Of a stretch of DNA of 8,839 bases, positions 5,016 through 8,839 are shown one piece after another. A program made the translations under genes and the position numbers. Origin of the DNA: Sutterella sp. (GTDB taxonomy: Bacteria > Pseudomonadota > Gammaproteobacteria > Burkholderiales > Burkholderiaceae_F); contig DYCH01000071.1 of NCBI GenBank assembly GCA_019418235.1, positions 1 through 8,839 of the forward strand. Direction: 5' to 3'. Position 1 is the stretch's first letter; each line of letters begins with the position of its first letter. The notes beneath the pieces are model-generated. The model worked only from the letters and a program-made list of their open reading frames with translations, was not told where the DNA came from and did no database searches.

Positions 5016-7142
5016 ATGCCATTGAGTCTAACGCCTTTTTTCTTTAAACGTATCGTCATGCCATTGCTGTTAATCAGTTTTGGCTCTGGCGTCATGGCTA
5101 CTCAATCGTCCGTCCTTCTTGGCTCAAGCGGTCCAACCACCATCGAGTCCCCAGAAAACACACAAAATGAAAGTGAACAAACAGAAATTGCGTTAGAAAA
5201 AGCTGCGAAGCAAGAACAATTTTTAATGCTTCAAAAAGCGTTTGAAGAGCAACGCTTTGCCAGTCTTTCGCCGGAGCAAACGTTATTGAATAACTTTGTT
5301 CTTGATGGTTACGTTAAAGCTTGGTCCATTTTGACGCGTTCCAAATTAGCCAAGATTGACCCAACGCTAGAAAAAGAAGCGCAAGACTTTTTAGCCAAAA
5401 ATCAAAATCAATACGTTGCAGAGCGTTTTCAAACAGACTGGCTAAAAGCCATCGCCCCTTTATTACATGAGCAAAAACGATGGGGTGAATTTGAAACTTT
5501 GCGAAGTCGCCTTGCCTGGAACCAAGATGATCCCGAATTTGATTGTTGGGCGCTTTATCATCGTCTTGACCAAACACCAGTAAGTAATCACAATCGTTTG
5601 CAACAAATCGAAAGACAAACCTTATCTACGCTCAAAAGCGCTCGTCACGCACGGCTAGATATTTGTCAAAAACTTTCACGCTTGATGATTGAAAAAATCC
5701 CCTCGAGCGCATTTGCTCGCTTGGTGGTTTTAATTCAACAAGGACGAATCAAAGAGGCTCAAACTTACGTTGATTTCTTAATTGAAAAAAAACGACTTCC
5801 CAAATACGCAAAGGAAGCTCTTAGTAACGCTCCGAGATGGTACAAAAAGAACTTCAGATCGCTTCATCGACAAGATAAGTATGTTGCATTGATTGCGGCC
5901 TACCAGCTCTCACGCAGTGACTATCCCAAGGCTGTCAATATTGCTCAAAAATTAAACTCTCGTTTATCCGCTCAAGAGAAGGCCGCTCTTTGGGGACGCA
6001 TTGGCTATGTTGCAGCTCTTGATCACGATCCAAAAGCGCTCACTTGGTATGACAACGGCGGAAAAAATGTTTGTTATGGCCCTTACATGGCTCACTCTGA
6101 AGGTTGTCTTGAATGGCGTGTACGGAGTGCTTTGAGACAAACTCAATGGAATAAGGTCAACACATTCATTTCACATTTACCTAAGGATCTCAAGCAAAAA
6201 GAGGCTTGGATCTATTGGAAAGGTTATGCACTCAAGAAGTTAGGTTCTAGTAAGGCCGCACAAAACGAATTCGCCAAACTTAAAAATGTGCGAACTTTCT
6301 ATGGGAAATTAGCCGCAGAACAACGCCATTTACCCATCGTTTATCAAACGACAGGCGCAACAGGTGCTTCTCAAGAGAGCATCAAGGCATGCACAAGTAA
6401 TAACCACTTTTTGCGTGCAACGGAATTTTACGACTTGGGCCTCTTGCAATACGGTCACCGCGAGTGGAATTGGGGCGTTCGTGAGGCTTCTGCTTTAGAC
6501 CTTCTTGCTGCCGCTCAATGGGCTCAACAAAAAGGCATTTGGCACCGTATGATCAATACTTCGGAGCGTGTAGCTGAGCGACTCCCCATTGATCACGAAT
6601 TGCTTTACCCCAAACCTTACCAAGCACTTATTGAAAACTATTCGAAAGTTAACAGTATTCGTGACGATTGGGTTTATGGGTTAATTCGTCAAGAATCTCG
6701 CTTCATCTCGATTGCCAAATCGAATGTCGGTGCTAACGGTTTAATGCAAATCATGCCCGCAACAGCGACGTGGATTGCCAACAATTTAAATGTTGAGAAT
6801 TTTGACCCCTCAAGCATTTATGAGGCCAATACCAATATTCAATTTGGAACGGCCTATCTGAGAACATTACTTGACCGCCTTGATCAAAACATGGTTTTGG
6901 CGACTGCGGGCTACAACGCCGGCCCCAATCGGGCAAAGCAATGGCGAGCCTCCTTAACGAAACCCGTCGAAGGCGCTATCTTTATTGAAACCATCCCCTT
7001 TACGGAAACGCGTGGCTATGTACAAAATGTCATGGCCAATATGGTGGAATATGCTCAAACGAGTCAACAGCCCATTAAGCGCTTATCGGAAATTATTGGT
7101 ACGATTTCCCCTAAACCCATTGATGCAAAAGACACCATCTGA
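5016..7142 (+). CDS. slt: Soluble lytic murein transglycosylase (Slt70-like)
   Basis: Periplasmic GH23 enzyme that cleaves the MurNAc-GlcNAc bond of peptidoglycan, leaving 1,6-anhydroMurNAc ends; used in wall turnover and recycling. An N-terminal signal peptide is visible: a KR pair at 11-12, a hydrophobic stretch IVMPLLLISFG and a probable cut after VMA (residue 28). I prefer ATG 5016 because the next ATG (5058) would lose the basic residues. Residues of about 30-530 are helix-rich with many aromatic, Lys and Gln residues, matching the ring-shaped superhelical domain of Slt70. The catalytic domain (about 545-680) shows the catalytic Glu560 in GLIRQESRF, GLMQIMPATA (575-584), AGYNAGPNR (631-639) and the closing ETRGYVQNVMANMVEYA. 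Length 708 is somewhat longer than E. coli Slt70, with about 30 polar residues after the signal peptide. Only a poor Shine-Dalgarno (GTGGG) precedes it. cca begins 2 bases after its stop, so the two are probably cotranscribed. Confidence 0.95.
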   Translation: MPLSLTPFFFKRIVMPLLLISFGSGVMATQSSVLLGSSGPTTIESPENTQNESEQTEIALEKAAKQEQFLMLQKAFEEQRFASLSPEQTLLNNFVLDGYVKAWSILTRSKLAKIDPTLEKEAQDFLAKNQNQYVAERFQTDWLKAIAPLLHEQKRWGEFETLRSRLAWNQDDPEFDCWALYHRLDQTPVSNHNRLQQIERQTLSTLKSARHARLDICQKLSRLMIEKIPSSAFARLVVLIQQGRIKEAQTYVDFLIEKKRLPKYAKEALSNAPRWYKKNFRSLHRQDKYVALIAAYQLSRSDYPKAVNIAQKLNSRLSAQEKAALWGRIGYVAALDHDPKALTWYDNGGKNVCYGPYMAHSEGCLEWRVRSALRQTQWNKVNTFISHLPKDLKQKEAWIYWKGYALKKLGSSKAAQNEFAKLKNVRTFYGKLAAEQRHLPIVYQTTGATGASQESIKACTSNNHFLRATEFYDLGLLQYGHREWNWGVREASALDLLAAAQWAQQKGIWHRMINTSERVAERLPIDHELLYPKPYQALIENYSKVNSIRDDWVYGLIRQESRFISIAKSNVGANGLMQIMPATATWIANNLNVENFDPSSIYEANTNIQFGTAYLRTLLDRLDQNMVLATAGYNAGPNRAKQWRASLTKPVEGAIFIETIPFTETRGYVQNVMANMVEYAQTSQQPIKRLSEIIGTISPKPIDAKDTI

Positions 7143-7144
7143 TT

Positions 7145-8224
7145 ATGGAAATCTATTTAGTTGGCGGTTATGTCCGAGATCACTTTTTAAGAAGTGAGTT
7201 TCACTATGACATCCCCGAAGGGGATCGTGATTGGGTCGTGGTCGGGACAACACCCAAAGAAATGTTAGAAAAGGGATTTTTACCGGTTGGTAAAGATTTC
7301 CCTGTCTTTTTGCACCCGAAAACTCATGAAGAATATGCATTGGCACGCACCGAACGCAAAGTGGCTCCAGGCTACCATGGCTTTACTTTCCACGCTTCGC
7401 CCGATGTAACCTTGGTAGAAGACCTTCACCGTCGAGATTTAACGATCAATGCGATGGCCATGCAAGGCGAAACGCTCTACGACCCTTATAACGGTCTCGC
7501 GGATCTCAAATCAAAAACACTTCGTCATGTTTCTGACGCTTTTAAGGAAGATCCCGTCAGAATTTTAAGAGTTGCACGATTTTGTGCGAAGTTAGAGGAT
7601 TTTAGCGTCGCCAACGAAACCATGAATTTAATGAAAACAATGGTTGAATGTGGAGAAGCGGATGCTCTTGTTCCTGAACGCGTTTTTCTTGAAATGCGTA
7701 AAGCGTTTAGTCACAGACGTTGCGATCAATTCATCAATGTTTTAATGGCTTGCGGTTTGGGTCAAAACCTTTTGGGCGATCTCAACCTCACAAAAGATAC
7801 TTTGAAAAAGTTAGTTCAAGCGCATGATGCAAATTTTGGAGAAAATGAAAAATTTGCCATTTTGACAGCAAATGCAGTATCTATTGACGCAATTAACAAC
7901 TTTTTCAAAAAATTAAAGCCAAGTTCTGAAATCATGGATCTCTGTCGTTTGTGGCATCGATTAAAAACGGAATTTGTCTTTAGCGCCGAGGGACTTCTTT
8001 GCGTTATGGAAAAAAGTGATGCCTTCCGCCGTCCTCAACGCTATGAGCAATTACTCAATGTGGCTTCAGTAATGTCAGACATCAACGCTTCAATTTGGCG
8101 TCAAGCAAAAGAAGTTATCTCTTCGGTCAACACTGCTGAGATTGCACAAAATACCATTGATAAGAAGGGCATTCCTAACCGTATTCACGAGGCTCGCCTT
8201 CTTGCCATTAAGGACTTTTTATGA
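7145..8224 (+). CDS. cca: CCA-adding tRNA nucleotidyltransferase, HD motif lost
   Basis: Cytoplasmic class II nucleotidyltransferase that builds or repairs the 3'-terminal CCA of tRNAs from CTP and ATP without a template. The head domain is well conserved: LVGGYVRD (5-12), the metal-binding D27-R-D29 in GDRDWVVVG, FPVFLHPKTHEEYALARTERK (52-72), RRDLTINAMA (96-105), and the DPVRILRVARF nucleotide-recognition region (136-146). E. coli-type Cca (about 412 residues) carries a C-terminal HD phosphohydrolase domain. Here the protein is 359 residues, and the stretch that should hold HDLGK, the HxGH element and the later HD pair reads FAILTANAVSIDAINN (237-252) and LCRLWHRLKTEF (266-277), with all metal ligands absent. 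The downstream AFRRPQRYEQLL (293-304) still aligns with the usual C-terminus. CCA addition should be intact; the HD-linked phosphatase and phosphodiesterase activities should be gone. The start, 2 bases after slt and without a Shine-Dalgarno, gives the standard MxIYLVGG N-terminus, so translation is probably coupled. The stop overlaps the folB ATG. Confidence 0.94.
   Translation: MEIYLVGGYVRDHFLRSEFHYDIPEGDRDWVVVGTTPKEMLEKGFLPVGKDFPVFLHPKTHEEYALARTERKVAPGYHGFTFHASPDVTLVEDLHRRDLTINAMAMQGETLYDPYNGLADLKSKTLRHVSDAFKEDPVRILRVARFCAKLEDFSVANETMNLMKTMVECGEADALVPERVFLEMRKAFSHRRCDQFINVLMACGLGQNLLGDLNLTKDTLKKLVQAHDANFGENEKFAILTANAVSIDAINNFFKKLKPSSEIMDLCRLWHRLKTEFVFSAEGLLCVMEKSDAFRRPQRYEQLLNVASVMSDINASIWRQAKEVISSVNTAEIAQNTIDKKGIPNRIHEARLLAIKDFL
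8210..8214 (+). promoter_or_regulatory. Ribosome-binding site of folB
   Basis: AAGGA inside the last cca codons lies 6 bases before ATG 8221. It supports the folB start that overlaps the cca stop as ATGA. Confidence 0.7.
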
Positions 8225-8604
8225 CTTGGTACCTGCACCCCCAATTGAGCAACTGCCGTCGAATTATTTTAAAAAACATTCGACGCGACCTCTTCATTGG
8301 TGCTTACGACAATGAAAAAGAGGCTCGTCAACCCGTTGTCATTAACATTGAACTTTTTGTGACCACTGATCACGAAAATGACGATCTCAATAACGCTTAT
8401 AACTACGACTTAGCTGTTGAAGCCGTGGATCGCCTTATCGATGGGCCTCATATCGACTTGCAAGAAACGCTCATCGACAAAATCGCTCAAGACCTCTTAA
8501 CTGACAAGCGTGTCCGAGCCGTGTTGGTTAGAAGCGAAAAAACGCAAGCATATCCCACAGTCGATAGTGCCGGCGTTGAAATTTTTAGGATGAAAAATGT
8601 CTGA
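8221..8604 (+). CDS. folB: Dihydroneopterin aldolase
   Basis: Cytoplasmic enzyme of folate synthesis that cleaves 7,8-dihydroneopterin to 6-hydroxymethyl-7,8-dihydropterin and glycolaldehyde. The 127 residues match the FolB family: IGAYDNEKEARQPVVINI (26-43) with Glu32 of the pterin site, a conserved Tyr in NYDL (62), LQETLIDKIA (80-89) with the pterin-anchoring Glu82, and the catalytic Lys107 in RSEKTQAYP. The last motif has Thr where the family usually has Pro (EKP), a mild difference. The N-terminus (HPQLSNCRRIILKNI) resembles that of other Burkholderiales FolB proteins, supporting ATG 8221, which also has an AAGGA Shine-Dalgarno. Its ATG overlaps the cca stop as ATGA, and ttcA starts 8 bases before its end. 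Translational coupling along slt-cca-folB-ttcA is likely. Expression with tRNA genes rather than other fol genes reflects the betaproteobacterial gene order, as I recall it. Confidence 0.94.
   Translation: MTWYLHPQLSNCRRIILKNIRRDLFIGAYDNEKEARQPVVINIELFVTTDHENDDLNNAYNYDLAVEAVDRLIDGPHIDLQETLIDKIAQDLLTDKRVRAVLVRSEKTQAYPTVDSAGVEIFRMKNV
8587..8590 (+). promoter_or_regulatory. Ribosome-binding site of ttcA
   Basis: AGGA within the penultimate folB codons lies 6 bases before ATG 8597. It supports a ttcA start inside the folB coding sequence. Confidence 0.6.
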
Positions 8605-8839
8605 TCGCATTATTCAAATTATTGAAGATCGAACCCCAATCGAAGAAACTTCTCAACCCAAAGAAGAAGCAAAAACTTCTCGCACCAAAAAGTCTGTCGC
8701 AGAGAAGAAAAACGAAAAGCGCATTATGCGTTTAGCAGGTAAAGCCATCACTGACTTTGGCATGATTGAAGAAGGTGACAAAGTGATGGTTTGTATGTCA
8801 GGCGGGAAAGACAGTTATGTGCTTTTAGACGTCTTAATG
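8597..8839 (+). CDS. ttcA: tRNA 2-thiocytidine biosynthesis protein TtcA (5' part)
   Basis: Cytoplasmic ATP-dependent enzyme that thiolates cytidine 32 in the anticodon loop of certain tRNAs, using an Fe-S cluster. Only the first 81 codons are in the window; the frame is open to the last base. The PP-loop motif SGGKDS (68-73), which binds ATP, is preceded by AITDFGMIEEGDKVMVCM (50-67), which is highly typical of TtcA. The cysteine motifs of the Fe-S site lie beyond the window. About 40 N-terminal residues (to KKNEKRIMRLAG) are charged and low in complexity, longer than in E. coli. ATG 8597 is preferred because it has an AGGA Shine-Dalgarno six bases upstream. An internal ATG (8729, in KRIMRLAG) would trim most of the tail but falls within the conserved region. 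The start overlaps the folB end by 8 bases. Confidence 0.92.
   Translation, partial: MSDRIIQIIEDRTPIEETSQPKEEAKTSRTKKSVAEKKNEKRIMRLAGKAITDFGMIEEGDKVMVCMSGGKDSYVLLDVLM

Noticed and set aside
5964..6146. Short - strand open frames inside slt (also at 5314-5577 and 6751-6936)
   Set aside because: They are shadows of the slt coding frame, with no start signals or recognisable protein features.
1..8839. Mobile element, CRISPR array, toxin-antitoxin, prophage or tRNA gene
   Set aside because: No transposase, integrase, direct-repeat array, paired small genes or tRNA-like fold was seen. The genes are all core housekeeping types apart from the transporter.

Overview
The window looks like ordinary core chromosome from a betaproteobacterium of the order Burkholderiales. 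Its fairly AT-leaning composition would fit a host-associated family such as the Sutterellaceae. The order-level call rests on four things: an S-adenosylhomocysteine (SAH) riboswitch in front of ahcY, a TrpS with a C-terminal YegP/DUF1508-like extension, the fau | slt-cca arrangement, and the adjacent folB-ttcA pair. The family-level call is inference. No phage, insertion sequence, CRISPR array, tRNA or rRNA was seen, and all complete genes are intact.

Layout. Bases 1-87 hold the possible tail of an upstream gene and a strong intrinsic terminator. trpS (169-1530, +) encodes tryptophanyl-tRNA synthetase. The 133-base gap after it holds a hairpin and then the SAH riboswitch (about 1568-1630), which leads ahcY (1664-3058, +), S-adenosylhomocysteine hydrolase. 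A terminator at 3083-3118 closes ahcY. A MATE-family transporter gene (3129-4475, +) starts only about 10 bases beyond that terminator's U-tract. It converges on fau (4462-4992, -), 5-formyltetrahydrofolate cyclo-ligase, and the two coding ends overlap by 14 bases. fau is divergent from slt (5016-7142, +), a periplasmic soluble lytic transglycosylase, with only 23 bases between their starts. slt begins a tightly packed + strand run: slt, 2-base gap, cca (tRNA nucleotidyltransferase), 4-base overlap, folB (dihydroneopterin aldolase), 8-base overlap, ttcA (tRNA 2-thiocytidine synthetase, cut off by the window end).

How the genes work together. Most are housekeeping genes for tRNA function (trpS, cca, ttcA) and folate/one-carbon metabolism (ahcY in the methyl cycle, fau and folB in folate). 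slt serves cell-wall turnover and the MATE protein exports small molecules. I see no undescribed system. The best items for a second look are the riboswitch with a visible candidate switching helix over the ahcY ribosome-binding region; a Cca whose C-terminal HD phosphohydrolase motif has been erased although the flanking sequence is conserved; the TrpS C-terminal extension; and several compact gene junctions, including a large hairpin inside the fau coding end.
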